A DNA stretch of 64,000 bases. Source: Sulfuriferula sp. GTDB lineage: Bacteria > Pseudomonadota > Gammaproteobacteria > Burkholderiales > Sulfuriferulaceae. Numbering within the stretch: position 1 is the first letter of the stretch; each line of letters opens with the position of its first letter. The stretch is taken from positions 100,269-164,268 of the forward strand of contig JABFSE010000003.1 of NCBI GenBank assembly GCA_013140765.1. Direction: 5' to 3'. The translations under genes and the position numbers were made by a program. The notes under the pieces were generated by a model that worked only from the letters and a program-made list of their open reading frames with translations, searched no databases and was not told the DNA's origin. This document shows positions 10,400 through 21,848 of this stretch, piece by piece.

Positions 10400-11133
10400 G
10401 CTGATTTCCTCTGTGCCTGCACTACAGGCGTTTTTTTCTCATTCGCTAATAAATGCACTGCAAATCCCTTGGGGTAGCGTAAATCTATACTAGCGACAGG
10501 TGCGGTTAATTTCGCCATCGTCTCTGGATATACTGCCACCCAACGTGCCAAGCGTTGCGCTGTTTGTTCCCGTCCTAACGCTAACTGCATCCCATTACTC
10601 AACACCAGCGACCAACTGCGTCTGTCATTTAAGACAACTTGCACAGGTGTGAGCTTGAGCGGTTGTAATATCAAAGCAAACTGTAATTTAGCCTGCAATA
10701 CTTCCAGCGTACTGCCGTCAGGTCCGCGCAAGTTAGGTAATGTCGCATCACTTGCCGCCCGATATACTTCGCCATAACGATTGACGAGCGCATCATCATT
10801 CCAACGTGCCACTGCCTCATGTTCAACCACATCTACAACTAAAGCATTTGGCCACACACGGCGGACAGTTGCCGTTCGCACCCAAGGCAATTTAGTGAAC
10901 GCATTACTTGCCGCATCTAAATCCGTACTAAAAAAATTCCCATGCAAACGCTGTTGCACCACCAATTGCACTTGCTGTTCGGTGACATGGCGCGTGCCAG
11001 TTACTTTTACCTCACGCAAATCGAACATCGGCAAACGGCTCAACCACACCAAACTCGCCCATACCAGCAATGCCAGCGTGGCCCACAACGCCAAGCGTGT
11101 AAGTTTGCCCAGCAATACCGCGTTATCCCACAC
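10396..11133 (-). CDS. ftsQ: Cell division protein FtsQ
   Basis: Bitopic divisome protein that links early and late division proteins through FtsL/FtsB. It is 245 residues, with a transmembrane segment ([18 protein letters not shown]) then a POTRA domain ([21 protein letters not shown]) and the FtsQ beta domain. The start is GTG inside the end of ddl (GTGTGGGATAA, 11-base overlap), and its stop overlaps ftsA by four bases. No ftsB is present in the window. Confidence 0.95.
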   Translation of the reverse strand: MWDNAVLLGKLTRLALWATLALLVWASLVWLSRLPMFDLREVKVTGTRHVTEQQVQLVVQQRLHGNFFSTDLDAASNAFTKLPWVRTATVRRVWPNALVVDVVEHEAVARWNDDALVNRYGEVYRAASDATLPNLRGPDGSTLEVLQAKLQFALILQPLKLTPVQVVLNDRRSWSLVLSNGMQLALGREQTAQRLARWVAVYPETMAKLTAPVASIDLRYPKGFAVHLLANEKKTPVVQAQRKSA

Positions 11134-12040
11134 GCGCCTGCTCCAGTATGCTCAACACTAATTGATCAAACGTCATCCCTGCCGCTTTTGCCGCCATCGG
11201 CACTAAACTATGGTCAGTCATCCCTGGCGAGGTGTTCGCCTCCAGAAAATATGGCTGACCATCCGCATCTATCATCACATCCAGTCGCGCCCAACCACGG
11301 CAACCGAGCACATCAAATGCGCGTATAGCTAATTGCTGTATCGTCTGCTCTTGTTCAGCAGGCAAACCACACGGCACGCGATATTCAGTGTCGTCACGCA
11401 AATACTTAGCTTCAAAATCGTAAAATGCTTTTTTCGGCACTAGCCCTATCATCGGCAATGCTTGCCCCGCCAAAATCGCGCAGGTATATTCGCCGCCCGA
11501 TACGAATTTTTCGGCTAATACCAAGCCATCAAATTCCGCCGCTTTTTTCCACGCCGCCCGTAATTCAGACGCTGCCGTTACCTTGCTCATGCCTATGCTA
11601 GAGCCCTCACGCGCAGGCTTGACAAAGATAGGCAAACCCAGCCGCGCCACCACGGCATCAAAATCCGTATCCGCATCCAACAATGCAAATTCAGGCGTGG
11701 GTATCCCCGCTGATTGCCACAGCAATTTAGTCCGCCACTTATCCATTGCCAATGCCGATGCCATCACGCCACTGCCTGTGTACGGAATCCCCAGCCAATC
11801 CAACGCGCCTTGTATCGTGCCGTCTTCGCCAAAACGCCCATGCAGGGCTATCATCACGCGGTCAAATTGCTGTGCGCTTAGTTCCGCCATATCGCTGTCA
11901 GCAGGGTCGAATGCGTGCGCGTTGACACCTAGCCGTTGTAACGCCGCCAGCACCGCACGCCCACTTTTAAGCGATACGTCACGCTCGGCTGACCGTCCAC
12001 CTAACAACACGCCGACTTTGCCTAATTTTTGCATACTCAT
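11123..12040 (-). CDS. ddl: D-alanine--D-alanine ligase
   Basis: ATP-grasp enzyme that joins two D-alanines for the peptidoglycan stem peptide. It is 305 residues, the DdlB length. Motifs include [43 protein letters not shown] (split by the active-site loop), [16 protein letters not shown], and [16 protein letters not shown] with the Mg-binding Glu/Asn. ATGA overlap with murB. It uses D-alanine from Alr and feeds MurF. Confidence 0.97.
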   Translation of the reverse strand: MSMQKLGKVGVLLGGRSAERDVSLKSGRAVLAALQRLGVNAHAFDPADSDMAELSAQQFDRVMIALHGRFGEDGTIQGALDWLGIPYTGSGVMASALAMDKWRTKLLWQSAGIPTPEFALLDADTDFDAVVARLGLPIFVKPAREGSSIGMSKVTAASELRAAWKKAAEFDGLVLAEKFVSGGEYTCAILAGQALPMIGLVPKKAFYDFEAKYLRDDTEYRVPCGLPAEQEQTIQQLAIRAFDVLGCRGWARLDVMIDADGQPYFLEANTSPGMTDHSLVPMAAKAAGMTFDQLVLSILEQARVG

Positions 12041-12951
12041 GCCTTATCCCCGATGATGCGCACTTCGCGCTGTAACACCACACCTGTTTGCTCGCGTACC
12101 GTTGCCGCCACGTTATCTATCAAATCTTCTATATCAGCCGCACTGGCATCAGCCACATTCACGATGAAATTCGCATGTTTCGTTGACACCTGCGCACCGC
12201 CTAACTGCTTCCCTTTCCAACCGCACTGCTCTATCAACCGCGCCGCATAATCGCCTGCAGGGTTACGAAATACCGAACCCGCATTGGGCTGTCCTAAGGG
12301 CTGGCTGGCGATGCGTTTTTGCAACAACGCCTTGATTTCCAACCCGCCTGCTACGCCATCACCCACAGCCAACTCAAACCACCCCCCCACAAACCACGCC
12401 TCAGCTGGCTTTTTTAACGCTACATGGCGATAATCCAGCTCAAAATCAGCCCGTGTTTTTTCTTGCAACTCACCCTGCCGATTCATCATCAGCGCACGCG
12501 TTGCTATCTGCCAAGTTTCACGCCCGTAACACCCTGCATTCATCGCTAACGCCCCGCCCACCGTACCAGGTATGCCCGCCATAAACTCCGCGCCACGTAA
12601 GTTATGCTTAACCGCAAAACGCGCCAGCTTAGGTGCGGCCACGCCTGCTTCAGCATAAATCTCACCTGCCAACGCATCCATCTGCGTCCAACGTATCTCC
12701 CGTAACGCACCGTGTAACAAAATCACCGCGCCGTTATAACCGCCGTCACGCACCAGCAAATTACTACCCAGCCCTGCGCAAGTCACTGCCATATCAGCAG
12801 GCAAACTACGCAGATACACTGCCATATCCGCTACATCCGCTGGCACATAAACCTGCGCCGCTATACCGCCCGCTCGCCAACTAACATGTCGCGCCATCGC
12901 CTCGTTAAAGCGCAATTCACCACGCAACCGAGCGGCGTTATCAGCTGGCAC
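12037..12951 (-). CDS. murB: UDP-N-acetylenolpyruvoylglucosamine reductase
   Basis: FAD enzyme that reduces the enolpyruvyl group to give UDP-N-acetylmuramic acid. With the GTG start at 12951 it has 304 residues; a GAGG lies six bases before this GTG and the gene overlaps murC by 11 bases. A TTG at 12963 in the same frame is the alternative. FAD-binding and catalytic motifs are seen: [46 protein letters not shown], and the C-terminal [19 protein letters not shown] with [11 protein letters not shown]. Confidence 0.93.
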   Translation of the reverse strand: MPADNAARLRGELRFNEAMARHVSWRAGGIAAQVYVPADVADMAVYLRSLPADMAVTCAGLGSNLLVRDGGYNGAVILLHGALREIRWTQMDALAGEIYAEAGVAAPKLARFAVKHNLRGAEFMAGIPGTVGGALAMNAGCYGRETWQIATRALMMNRQGELQEKTRADFELDYRHVALKKPAEAWFVGGWFELAVGDGVAGGLEIKALLQKRIASQPLGQPNAGSVFRNPAGDYAARLIEQCGWKGKQLGGAQVSTKHANFIVNVADASAADIEDLIDNVAATVREQTGVVLQREVRIIGDKA

Positions 12952-14338
12952 GTGCCGCCTCAACGACCTGTGCAGACGTGTTGCCTATCGAGCCTGCGCC
13001 CATGGTCAACACCACATCACCATCTTGTACCGTACTCAATATCGTCGTAGGCATGTCGGCGATTAAGGCAACAAACACAGGCTCGACTTTGCCGACTATG
13101 CGTATCGCACGCGCCAGTGCCCGCCCGTCTGCGGCGACAATAGGGGTTTCGCCAGCGGCATAAACTTCAGCCAACAACAACACATCGACACTAGACAAAA
13201 CTTGCACAAAATCCTCAAACACATCACGGGTGCGGGTATAACGATGTGGCTGAAACGCCAGCACCAAACGTCGCCCAGGGAAAGCTGCCCGTGCCGCCGC
13301 CAACGTCGCCGCCATTTCCACAGGGTGATGACCGTAATCATCGACCAAGGTAAATGTGCCGCCAGCCGCAATAGCGACTTCACCATAACGCTGGAAACGT
13401 CGTCCCACACCGCTAAAATCAGCCAATGCCTGCGCAATCGCCAGCTCAGACGCGCCCACTTCCAGCCCTATCGCAATCGCCGCCAGCGCGTTCAGTACGT
13501 TATGAATACCAGGCAAATTCAGCACCACATCCATGACATGGCGACCGCCGCCATTCTGTACGCTAAACTGCATTTTTCCGCCCACGTGTTGCACATTGAC
13601 TGCGCGTATATCCGCCCCCTCGCTTAAACCATAGCTGGTCACAGGCTTAGTGATATGCGGCATAATCGCCCGCACATTGGCATCATCGACACACAACACT
13701 GCCCGCCCGTAAAACGGGATGTGCTCAACAAACTCAATAAACGCGTGCTTGAGCTTCTCAAAATCATGCCCGTAGGTTTCCATATGGTCAGCGTCGATAT
13801 TCGTCACCACGGCTAATATCGGCAACAGATGCAGGAACGACGCATCGGATTCATCTGCCTCTACCACGATAAAGTGACCTTGCCCCAGCCGCGCATTTGC
13901 CCCTGCCGCCTCCAGCCTGCCACCGATGACAAAAGTGGGATCCATGCCTGCTTGTGCCAAAATGCTGGCCACCAGTGATGTCGTCGTCGTTTTACCGTGC
14001 GTGCCCGCAATCGCTATGCCCTGACGCAAACGCATCAGCTCCGCCAACATAATGGCGCGTGGCACGACAGGTACCGCCTGTGCCCGCGCTTGCACGACTT
14101 CAGCGTTATCGGCTTTGACCGCTGTTGACACCACCACCGCGTCAGCATCACCGACATTTTGCGCATCATGCCCTATGAATACTTGCACGCCCAAGCCTGA
14201 TAAGCGCCGCGTCACCGCGCTGTCTGCCATGTCCGAGCCTGTGACGATATAGCCTAGATTTTGCAATACTTCAGCGATTCCGCTCATACCTGAGCCACCG
14301 ATACCCACAAAATGGATTTGTTTTACTTTATGTTTCAT
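12941..14338 (-). CDS. murC: UDP-N-acetylmuramate--L-alanine ligase
   Basis: Adds L-alanine to UDP-MurNAc, the first amino acid of the stem peptide. 465 residues from the ATG at 14338, chosen because it forms the ATGA overlap with the murG stop seen throughout this cluster; an upstream start at 14356 would add six residues inside murG. Motifs: [17 protein letters not shown], the Mur-ligase P-loop [20 protein letters not shown], and [10 protein letters not shown]. Normal length. Confidence 0.96.
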   Translation of the reverse strand: MKHKVKQIHFVGIGGSGMSGIAEVLQNLGYIVTGSDMADSAVTRRLSGLGVQVFIGHDAQNVGDADAVVVSTAVKADNAEVVQARAQAVPVVPRAIMLAELMRLRQGIAIAGTHGKTTTTSLVASILAQAGMDPTFVIGGRLEAAGANARLGQGHFIVVEADESDASFLHLLPILAVVTNIDADHMETYGHDFEKLKHAFIEFVEHIPFYGRAVLCVDDANVRAIMPHITKPVTSYGLSEGADIRAVNVQHVGGKMQFSVQNGGGRHVMDVVLNLPGIHNVLNALAAIAIGLEVGASELAIAQALADFSGVGRRFQRYGEVAIAAGGTFTLVDDYGHHPVEMAATLAAARAAFPGRRLVLAFQPHRYTRTRDVFEDFVQVLSSVDVLLLAEVYAAGETPIVAADGRALARAIRIVGKVEPVFVALIADMPTTILSTVQDGDVVLTMGAGSIGNTSAQVVEAARAS

Positions 14339-15429
14339 CGTGCTAATTCCATACATAATTGCGTCACATTGGCGGTGGCTTGCGGTTTAGCCAACGACTT
14401 AGCCGCAAGCGACATTGCTAATAATTGCGCGTTATCTAATTGCTGCAATGCGCTGGCTATGTGCGCCGCTGTTAAGCCAGCCTGTGGCAATAATTGCGCC
14501 GCACCCGCCGCCACTAAAAACTGCGCGTTAGTGGTTTGATGGTCGTCCACCGCAAAGGGGAATGGCACCAGCAACGCAGGCACACCCGCCGCCGCCAGCT
14601 CTGCCACTGTCAACGCACCTGCGCGTGTAATCGCAATATCGCACCAGTCATAGACTACCGCCATGTCATTGATATAGTCGCGCACATCAGCATCCACGCC
14701 TGCCGCCTGATAATTCGCCCGCAGTTGTTCCACGTGTTTTGCGCCTGATTGATGGACAACGTCAGGACGCTGATGCTCAGGGATTAACGCTAATGCCTGC
14801 GGCACTAATTCATTCAATGCCGTTGCCCCCAAACTGCCGCCTACCACCAACAAACGCACGCGCCGCTGAGGGATGACTGATTTTGCAGGCACTGCCGCAA
14901 TGCTGTCACGCACGGGGTTGCCTAGCCAGTGCGTCGCCACCTTACGGCAAGGTATAGGTTTATCTTGCTGGTTAGTAAACGCCGCAGGGAAACCCACCAC
15001 CACTTTATCTGCCAAACACGCGAGGATGCGATTAGTCAGCCCCGCGATAGAATTCTGCTCATGCACGACCAGCGGGTTGCCTAATAACACCGCCATCATG
15101 CCGCCAGGGAAACTCGGGTAACCCCCCATGCCCAGCACCACATCAGGCCGATATTTACGCAGTGCGCGTAGTGCTTGGACAAATGCCACTAACAACGTCA
15201 ACGGTAGTTTTAATTTACGCACCCAGCCATTGCCGCGCACGCCGCCCATAGACAACCGCACCATGTCATAACCATGCTCAGGCACGATACGCGTTTCCAT
15301 ACCGTGTTGCGTACCTAGCCATATCACTTGCCAGCCTGCCGCCCGAACCGCCGCCGCGACTGCCAAGCCTGGGTAAATATGCCCGCCCGTACCGCCTGCC
15401 ATAATCATCAATGTGCGTGTCGTCATCAC
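14335..15429 (-). CDS. murG: Lipid II synthase (MurG N-acetylglucosaminyltransferase)
   Basis: Peripheral membrane glycosyltransferase that adds GlcNAc to lipid I, giving lipid II. It is 364 residues. The N-terminal G-loop [14 protein letters not shown], the [11 protein letters not shown] motif and the C-terminal donor-binding region ([38 protein letters not shown] read in parts) are all intact. The start is GTG overlapping the ftsW stop as GTGA, followed at once by an in-frame ATG that is an equally possible start. Confidence 0.97.
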   Translation of the reverse strand: MMTTRTLMIMAGGTGGHIYPGLAVAAAVRAAGWQVIWLGTQHGMETRIVPEHGYDMVRLSMGGVRGNGWVRKLKLPLTLLVAFVQALRALRKYRPDVVLGMGGYPSFPGGMMAVLLGNPLVVHEQNSIAGLTNRILACLADKVVVGFPAAFTNQQDKPIPCRKVATHWLGNPVRDSIAAVPAKSVIPQRRVRLLVVGGSLGATALNELVPQALALIPEHQRPDVVHQSGAKHVEQLRANYQAAGVDADVRDYINDMAVVYDWCDIAITRAGALTVAELAAAGVPALLVPFPFAVDDHQTTNAQFLVAAGAAQLLPQAGLTAAHIASALQQLDNAQLLAMSLAAKSLAKPQATANVTQLCMELAR

Positions 15430-16607
15430 GAGCCTTTCTTGCCGCGTTGCAAAGCACGGGTTTCGTAGTCAGCGCGCAACAATATGGCAACAGCCATACA
15501 ATTCGCCACAATACCGCTACCGCCAAATGATAAAAACGGCAAAGTTAATCCTTTAGTCGGCAACAATCCGACATTCACACCGATATTGATGCACGCTTGC
15601 ACACCCAGCCACACGCCTATACCCATCGCGGTCAGCGCGCAAAAGTGCCGCTCCATTTTTGCCGCCGCACGCCCTATTTGAAAAGCCCGTATGACTAACG
15701 CGGCAAATAAGGCAATCACCACCGCCACGCCGACAAAGCCTAATTCCTCGGCAATCACTGCAAGTAGAAAATCAGTGTGCGCCTCAGGTAAATAAAACAT
15801 TTTTTCTACGCTACCGCCCAAACCCAAACCCGTCCACTGACCGCGCCCAAACGCAATCAGCGCATGGGATAGCTGATAACCTTTACCAAACGGATCAGCC
15901 CACGGATCCATAAAGCCGACTATGCGCTGTAGCCGATAAGGTGAATTCAAAATAAGCACCACAAAGCTGACCGCCAACACCCCCAATAGCGTGGTGAATA
16001 TCCGCAGATTCAAACCGCCCAAAAACAGCACCGCCATCGCAATCGCGACGATAACCACAAACGCACCAAAATCAGGCTCCATCAACAACAGGAAGCCTGT
16101 TATAAACATAGCAATAAACATAGGCACGAAGCCTTGCTTTACGCTGTGCATAAAAGCCGCCTTACGCACGGTATAATCCGCCGCGTAGAGCACCGCCGCC
16201 AGCTTCATGAGCTCTGACGGTTGTAAGTTAATCAACCCTAATGGTAACCAACGCTGGCTACCATTCACATTACGCCCGACACCAGGTATCAATACCAATG
16301 CCAGCAAAACCAAGCCAGCAACAAATAACCACGGCGCGTATTTTTGCCATTGCAACATTTTTACCTGAAACACCCCGTATGCCGCCAAACCGCCGACGAC
16401 CAAAAACATAAAATGCCGTTGCGCGAAGAAGAACGGGTTATGCTTGCTGGCTTTATTCGCCTCAGCAATATCAATAGAGGCGGAATAAACCATGACCAAA
16501 CCAAATGACAATAACGCCAGCGCAAGCCAAATCAGCACATAATCGTATTCAGCAATATGACGACGTGATTTAGGTACGGCGGCTTTATTGCTCATAATTT
16601 CAGCCAT
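15426..16607 (-). CDS. ftsW: Septal peptidoglycan glycosyltransferase FtsW
   Basis: Polytopic SEDS-family protein that polymerises lipid II at the septum together with FtsI. It is 393 residues with about ten membrane segments. SEDS signatures are present ([40 protein letters not shown] in parts, [19 protein letters not shown] and the C-terminal [18 protein letters not shown]). The ATG is inside the end of murD (8-base overlap). Confidence 0.97.
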   Translation of the reverse strand: MAEIMSNKAAVPKSRRHIAEYDYVLIWLALALLSFGLVMVYSASIDIAEANKASKHNPFFFAQRHFMFLVVGGLAAYGVFQVKMLQWQKYAPWLFVAGLVLLALVLIPGVGRNVNGSQRWLPLGLINLQPSELMKLAAVLYAADYTVRKAAFMHSVKQGFVPMFIAMFITGFLLLMEPDFGAFVVIVAIAMAVLFLGGLNLRIFTTLLGVLAVSFVVLILNSPYRLQRIVGFMDPWADPFGKGYQLSHALIAFGRGQWTGLGLGGSVEKMFYLPEAHTDFLLAVIAEELGFVGVAVVIALFAALVIRAFQIGRAAAKMERHFCALTAMGIGVWLGVQACINIGVNVGLLPTKGLTLPFLSFGGSGIVANCMAVAILLRADYETRALQRGKKGS

Positions 16608-17958
16608 TTTTACCCTCCGTTGCGCTTATCGCCGCGAGCGCATGGACAGCGGCAATAAACATTTCCGCCCTGTGTGCATAATTTTTGAACATATCGAAAC
16701 TGGCGCAAGCTGGCGATAGCAACACTGCGTCGCCGTTTTGTGCGTGTGCAAATGCCAACGACACAGCGGATTCCATGCTTTCTGCTCGCACTATGGGTAC
16801 GCCTGCGGGGCTAATCGCATCGGCTATCAACGCGCCATCGCGCCCAATTTGCACCACGGCACGGGCCGATTTTTGCACTGCCGCCGCTAACGGGGTGAAA
16901 TCCTGCCCCTTGCCTTCGCCGCCGACAATAAGCACAACGGGTTTATCCATGCCGTTTAACGCGGCCTCGGTTGCGCCTACGTTGGTACCTTTGGAGTCGT
17001 CATAAAAATCCACCCCAGCCACATTAGCCACCCATTCCACTCTATGTGGCAAACCCTTAAATGTACGCATAGCCTTAGCCAAGGGCGCATCAGGCAAGCC
17101 CGCCGCCGCGCACAACGCCCACGCAGCTAACGCGTTTGCCGCGTTATGCAAACCTGCCAATGGCAAATTTTTCACTGCCAGCAATTTATGTTTGCCACGG
17201 CATAAATAACCATCGCGAATACCGTATTCGCTGTCACTAGCAGGTGCATCCAAGCCAAATGTCACTACCTTGCCATGCGCCATCGCCATCGTTCTAGCGT
17301 CATCACGATTGAGCACTTGGTTGCCACCTGTTTTGAAAATCCGCGCCTTAGTTGCCGCATAATCATCCATGTCGGCGTAACGATCCAGATGATCTTCACT
17401 CACATTCAACACCGTTGCGGCGAGTGGATGTAGCGTATAAGTCGTTTCTAATTGAAAACTGGATAGCTCCAACACAAACATTTCAGTACCAGGATGCTCT
17501 TCTAGGGCTTCCAATACAGGTAAGCCGATATTGCCAGCCATCAGCGTCTTTTTACCTGCCGCACGACACATCGCATCGACCATCGTAGTCACTGTGCTTT
17601 TGCCGTTAGAGCCCGTAATGGCAATCACTTGTGCGCTTTCAGGCAGTGCCTGCGCAAACAACTCCACATCACTCCATACCGACACGCCACGGGCAATCGC
17701 GGCTTGTATTAACGGCTGTTGCACAGGCACACCTGGACTGATAACAATACGGTCAGCCCAATCAAAATCGGCCGCGTCAAACGCACCCAAACTCACTTTA
17801 ATGCTGTTATTTAATGCCAGCAACGCAGGTAAATTCGCAGGCTGTGCGGCACTGTCCGCCACCCGCAAATCGGCACCACGGTGCGCCAGCCAACGCGCCG
17901 CCGCCAGCCCGCTATTGCCTAAGCCCAAGATTAAAATATGTTCACCGTACCAATTCAT
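16600..17958 (-). CDS. murD: UDP-N-acetylmuramoyl-L-alanine--D-glutamate ligase
   Basis: Adds D-glutamate to UDP-MurNAc-L-Ala in the cytoplasm. It is 452 residues. Motifs in order: [16 protein letters not shown], the ATP loop [32 protein letters not shown], and [15 protein letters not shown], followed by the C-terminal domain ending in [17 protein letters not shown]. It is separated from the mraY stop by one base. Confidence 0.97.
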   Translation of the reverse strand: MNWYGEHILILGLGNSGLAAARWLAHRGADLRVADSAAQPANLPALLALNNSIKVSLGAFDAADFDWADRIVISPGVPVQQPLIQAAIARGVSVWSDVELFAQALPESAQVIAITGSNGKSTVTTMVDAMCRAAGKKTLMAGNIGLPVLEALEEHPGTEMFVLELSSFQLETTYTLHPLAATVLNVSEDHLDRYADMDDYAATKARIFKTGGNQVLNRDDARTMAMAHGKVVTFGLDAPASDSEYGIRDGYLCRGKHKLLAVKNLPLAGLHNAANALAAWALCAAAGLPDAPLAKAMRTFKGLPHRVEWVANVAGVDFYDDSKGTNVGATEAALNGMDKPVVLIVGGEGKGQDFTPLAAAVQKSARAVVQIGRDGALIADAISPAGVPIVRAESMESAVSLAFAHAQNGDAVLLSPACASFDMFKNYAHRAEMFIAAVHALAAISATEGKNG

Positions 17959-17959
17959 A

Positions 17960-19045
17960 TCAGCGTATTTTCAAAGTAGATAAACCGATTAACACCAGTA
18001 TCATGGTGATAATCCAAAAGCGCACGACCACTTGCGTTTCTTTCCAGCCTTTTAATTCGTAGTGATGATGCAACGGCGCCATTTTGAACACCCGTTTACC
18101 GCGTAGCTTGAATGACCCCACCTGTATCATCACCGACAAGGTTTCCACCACAAACACACCGCCCATAATCACCAATACGATTTCTTGACGCACAATAACG
18201 GCGACCACACCCAACGCCGCACCCAATGCCAACGCGCCGACATCGCCCATAAACACTTCAGCGGGATAGGCGTTAAACCATAAGAAAGCCAAACCCGCGC
18301 CGACGATAGATGCGCAAAAAACCACTAACTCGCCAGCACCTGGGATATGCGGCACGCCCAAATACTTAGAAAACACCGCATGTCCCGCCACGTAAGCAAA
18401 TACTGCCAATGCTGAAGCCACCATCACCGTAGGCATAATCGCCAGCCCATCCAGACCATCAGTCAAATTGACCGCGTTGCTCGTGCCGACGATGACGAAA
18501 TAGGTCAAAATCACAAAACCTACCGTCCCCAATGGAATAGCAATATGTTTGAAAAACGGCACGATAAGCTCAGTCTGCGCTGGCAACGCGGTTGAATAAG
18601 CGATATACAAAGCCGCACTCAAGCCTATGACTGATTGCCAAAAAAACTTGGACTTAGCTGACAAGCCTTTAGGATTGCGGTACACCACTTTACGGTAATC
18701 ATCCACCCAGCCGACGATGCCAAAACCCAAGGTGGTGAGCAATGCCACCCAGACATAATGGTTAGTCAAGTCTCCCCAAAATAGCGTGGACAGGGCTATC
18801 GACATCAATATCAATGCGCCGCCCATCGTCGGCGTGCCTGCTTTGACCAAATGGCTTTGCGGACCGTCATCACGCACTGATTGCCCCATTTTCATGTCAG
18901 CCAGTCGCTTAATCACATACGGACCTAGCAAAAATGACATGCCTAATGAAGTCAGTGTTGCCAATACTGCCCGCAAGGTAATGTAGTTAAATACATTAAA
19001 TGCGCGGACATCTGCCGCTAAATTTTGAAATAGCCATAACAACAT
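17960..19045 (-). CDS. mraY: Phospho-N-acetylmuramoyl-pentapeptide transferase
   Basis: Integral membrane enzyme that transfers phospho-MurNAc-pentapeptide to undecaprenyl phosphate, making lipid I. 361 residues from the ATG at 19045, which overlaps the murF stop as TGATG and matches the usual N terminus (MLLWLFQNL). A longer frame upstream encodes basic sequence antipodal to murF and is rejected. Catalytic motifs: [21 protein letters not shown] with the paired aspartates, and the HHHYELKGW loop. Confidence 0.97.
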   Translation of the reverse strand: MLLWLFQNLAADVRAFNVFNYITLRAVLATLTSLGMSFLLGPYVIKRLADMKMGQSVRDDGPQSHLVKAGTPTMGGALILMSIALSTLFWGDLTNHYVWVALLTTLGFGIVGWVDDYRKVVYRNPKGLSAKSKFFWQSVIGLSAALYIAYSTALPAQTELIVPFFKHIAIPLGTVGFVILTYFVIVGTSNAVNLTDGLDGLAIMPTVMVASALAVFAYVAGHAVFSKYLGVPHIPGAGELVVFCASIVGAGLAFLWFNAYPAEVFMGDVGALALGAALGVVAVIVRQEIVLVIMGGVFVVETLSVMIQVGSFKLRGKRVFKMAPLHHHYELKGWKETQVVVRFWIITMILVLIGLSTLKIR

Positions 19046-20397
19046 CAGGCTTGCTCCTCTATTATCTTGACGACGCGTTCCATTTGCATAAAACGCGATC
19101 CTTTCACTAACACGACGACCTCGGCGCATAATTGTGCCGACAACTCAGCCGCAAGCGTAGGCAAATCACTAAAGTGCCGCCCACCTGCGCCAAATGCCTG
19201 CACGCTGTGCGCACTCAAATCGCCTAGCGCATACAACGCATCCACACCTGCCAGCTTGGCAAACTCACCGATTTGCGCGTGCATAGCGACGGCATCGTCG
19301 CCCAGCTCACCCATGTCACCCAACACTAAAATACGCTTGCCTGACATCGCCGCCAGCACTTTAATTGCCGCCCGCGTCGAATCTGGATTGGCGTTATAAC
19401 TATCGTCTATCACCAGTGCGCCATGCTGTGCGGGTTTACGTTGCAAACGCCCTTTAACGCCGCGATAGCCTTCCAGCCCCGCTTTAATCGTTGTCATATC
19501 TATGCCTGCGACGATAGCTATCGCCGTTGCCGCCAACGCATTCATGACGTTATGCTCACCTGCCACGGGCAAGGCAATATGGGTCGTGGTCGTACCGACT
19601 TGCACGCTAATATCATTGCCCACAGCCGTTGCGTTATAACTGGCGCGAACGTCATGCGCTTGCCTCAAGCCAAAATCGACTACTTGGTGATGCCCCGCCA
19701 AATCACGCCACATCGCGGCAAACGCATCGTCGTTATTGATAACGGCGACACCCGTATCAGCTAAACCTGCCAAAATCTCGCCTTTAGCCGCAGCAATAGC
19801 GGCAACTGAACCCAACATGCCGATATGCGCTGTACCTGCGTTGATAATTGCCGCCACATCAGGTCGCGCCAAGTGGGTTAAATAGGCGATTTCACCCGTG
19901 TGATTCATGCCCATCTCCACTACGGCAAATTGATGTTCAGCTCGCAGACGCAATAAAGTCAGCGGCATACCTATGTCATTGTTCAAGTTTCCTTGTGTCG
20001 CCAGCACTGCCGCATCACCGACGGCGACGCGCAAAATCGCGGCTAACATTTCTTTGACCGAGGTTTTGCCGCTACTACCCGTAATCGCTAACAACCGCGC
20101 AGGCATTTTGCGCCGCCATACAGCGGCAAGCTGCCCCAAAGCCAGCCGCGTATCGGCCACCACAATAGCGGGCACGCCAGCCACATCGGCTTGCGTATCG
20201 ACCATCACCGCCGCCGCACCCAGCGTGAAGGCTTGGTGCACAAAGTCATGCCCGTCAAACTTTTCACCGCGTAACGCCACAAATAAATCGCCCGCTTGTA
20301 TATCACGGCTATCGCTGGTGACACGCGTAAAAGCCGCATCTGCACCGATGAATTGCGCCGAAATAGCATGAGCCGCCGCGTGCGTCGTCCACATCAT
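19045..20397 (-). CDS. murF: UDP-MurNAc-tripeptide--D-alanyl-D-alanine ligase
   Basis: Adds the D-Ala-D-Ala dipeptide to complete the UDP-MurNAc-pentapeptide. It is 450 residues. Motifs: [14 protein letters not shown] in the N-terminal substrate domain, the P-loop [33 protein letters not shown], and [18 protein letters not shown] overlap with murE. The third Mur ligase in a row in this stretch. Confidence 0.97.
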   Translation of the reverse strand: MMWTTHAAAHAISAQFIGADAAFTRVTSDSRDIQAGDLFVALRGEKFDGHDFVHQAFTLGAAAVMVDTQADVAGVPAIVVADTRLALGQLAAVWRRKMPARLLAITGSSGKTSVKEMLAAILRVAVGDAAVLATQGNLNNDIGMPLTLLRLRAEHQFAVVEMGMNHTGEIAYLTHLARPDVAAIINAGTAHIGMLGSVAAIAAAKGEILAGLADTGVAVINNDDAFAAMWRDLAGHHQVVDFGLRQAHDVRASYNATAVGNDISVQVGTTTTHIALPVAGEHNVMNALAATAIAIVAGIDMTTIKAGLEGYRGVKGRLQRKPAQHGALVIDDSYNANPDSTRAAIKVLAAMSGKRILVLGDMGELGDDAVAMHAQIGEFAKLAGVDALYALGDLSAHSVQAFGAGGRHFSDLPTLAAELSAQLCAEVVVLVKGSRFMQMERVVKIIEEQA

Positions 20398-21848
20398 GCG
20401 CCCCTCGCTTGTAATGCGGCTTGCGCCACAGCCACATCGCTAAACGGCTGTCTTACGCCCGCGATTTCCTGATAATCTTCATGTCCTTTACCTGCAATTA
20501 ACACTATGTCTCCTGCTTGCGCCTGCTCAATAGCATGGTTAATTGCTTGCGCTCTGTCTGCTATCACGCTTTCCTGTCCATTCATCCCTGCCTGTATGGC
20601 GGCAATAATCGCTAACGGGTCTTCACTGCGCGGATTATCGGAAGTTAGCACACACGTATCCGCATAACGGCTTGCCGCCGCGCCCATCAACAGACGCTTG
20701 CCTACATCGCGGTCACCGCCGCAACCAAACACACACCACAATTGCCCTGCTGGATTCAACTCACGTAAAGTTTGCAACACTTTTTCTAGCGCGTCGGAGG
20801 TGTGCGCGTAATCGACCACCACCAAAGGCTGATTGCCCCCGCCCAGCGTTTGCATACGCCCAGCCACTGCATGAGATTGCCCCAGTGTGCGCAAAGCATC
20901 TGCAAATGACACATCGCTAACCAATAAAACGGCCAAACTCGCCAACAAGTTATGCGCGTTAAAACGACCTAACAAAGCCGATGTTAATCGCCCGTTACCC
21001 CACGGTGTATCAACCTGCATGGACAACCCCGCTAATGACAACTGCAAATCACTGCCATGCACATCTGCCGCACCAAAACCATAGCTCACTACTTTAGCAG
21101 CGGTCTGCGTCGCTAGTTGCCGACCGAGTTCATCATCTATATTCAAAATCGCGTAACGTAAGCCAGACCAATTAAACAGCTTACTTTTTGCCGCCGCATA
21201 GCTCGTCATATCACCGTGATAATCCAAGTGATCTTGGGTAAAATTAGTCAGCACAGCGACATCAAATTGCACGCCATGCACGCGACCTTGGTCTAGTCCA
21301 TGCGACGACACTTCCATCGCCACCGCTTGCGCATCTGCACCGCGATACGCACGCAACGCCGCGTGTAGCAACGTGGCGTCAGGGGTGGTATTGCCTGTGT
21401 AATGCAAATCGGGCGGTATGCCATTACCTAAGGTGCCGATAATCGCTGTTTTACGCGCTAACTGATTAAGTGCCTGCGCTATCCATTGCGTACACGATGT
21501 CTTGCCGTTCGTCCCCGTCACGCCAATAATCCACATATCCGCGCTGGCGTTGCCATACACGCTGGCGGCAATATCACCCAAGGCATCACGCAAATCCACC
21601 ACGGCGATATTCGGTACGTGAGCAAATTCATGTGGCCACACAAAATCCGCCGCCTCCCACACCACCGCCAGAGCACCTGCGGCTATTGCCGCCGCAATAT
21701 AACGTCTGCCGTCACCCGACTCACCTGGGTAAGCCGCGAATATCATGCCTGCCTGTATTTGCCGACTATCGCTAGCAATACCCGTCACGCCTAAATGCGC
21801 GAAAGCCGCTATCACTTTAGCGGCTGTTTGAGCGCGGTGCGTACTCAT
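20394..21848 (-). CDS. murE: UDP-MurNAc-L-Ala-D-Glu--meso-diaminopimelate ligase
   Basis: Adds the third stem-peptide residue. It is 484 residues. The P-loop is VTGTNGKTSCTQWI, followed by EVSSHGLDQGRV and FTQDHLDYHG. The third-residue selectivity motif reads TSDNPRSEDP; the DNPR form is the one used for meso-diaminopimelate rather than lysine, as expected in Gram-negative bacteria. ATGA overlap with ftsI. Confidence 0.97.
   Translation of the reverse strand: MSTHRAQTAAKVIAAFAHLGVTGIASDSRQIQAGMIFAAYPGESGDGRRYIAAAIAAGALAVVWEAADFVWPHEFAHVPNIAVVDLRDALGDIAASVYGNASADMWIIGVTGTNGKTSCTQWIAQALNQLARKTAIIGTLGNGIPPDLHYTGNTTPDATLLHAALRAYRGADAQAVAMEVSSHGLDQGRVHGVQFDVAVLTNFTQDHLDYHGDMTSYAAAKSKLFNWSGLRYAILNIDDELGRQLATQTAAKVVSYGFGAADVHGSDLQLSLAGLSMQVDTPWGNGRLTSALLGRFNAHNLLASLAVLLVSDVSFADALRTLGQSHAVAGRMQTLGGGNQPLVVVDYAHTSDALEKVLQTLRELNPAGQLWCVFGCGGDRDVGKRLLMGAAASRYADTCVLTSDNPRSEDPLAIIAAIQAGMNGQESVIADRAQAINHAIEQAQAGDIVLIAGKGHEDYQEIAGVRQPFSDVAVAQAALQARGA

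Noticed and set aside
19048..19129. A longer N terminus for mraY
   Set aside because: The extra 28 residues are basic, unlike MraY, and lie inside murF; the ATG at 19045 gives the standard start.
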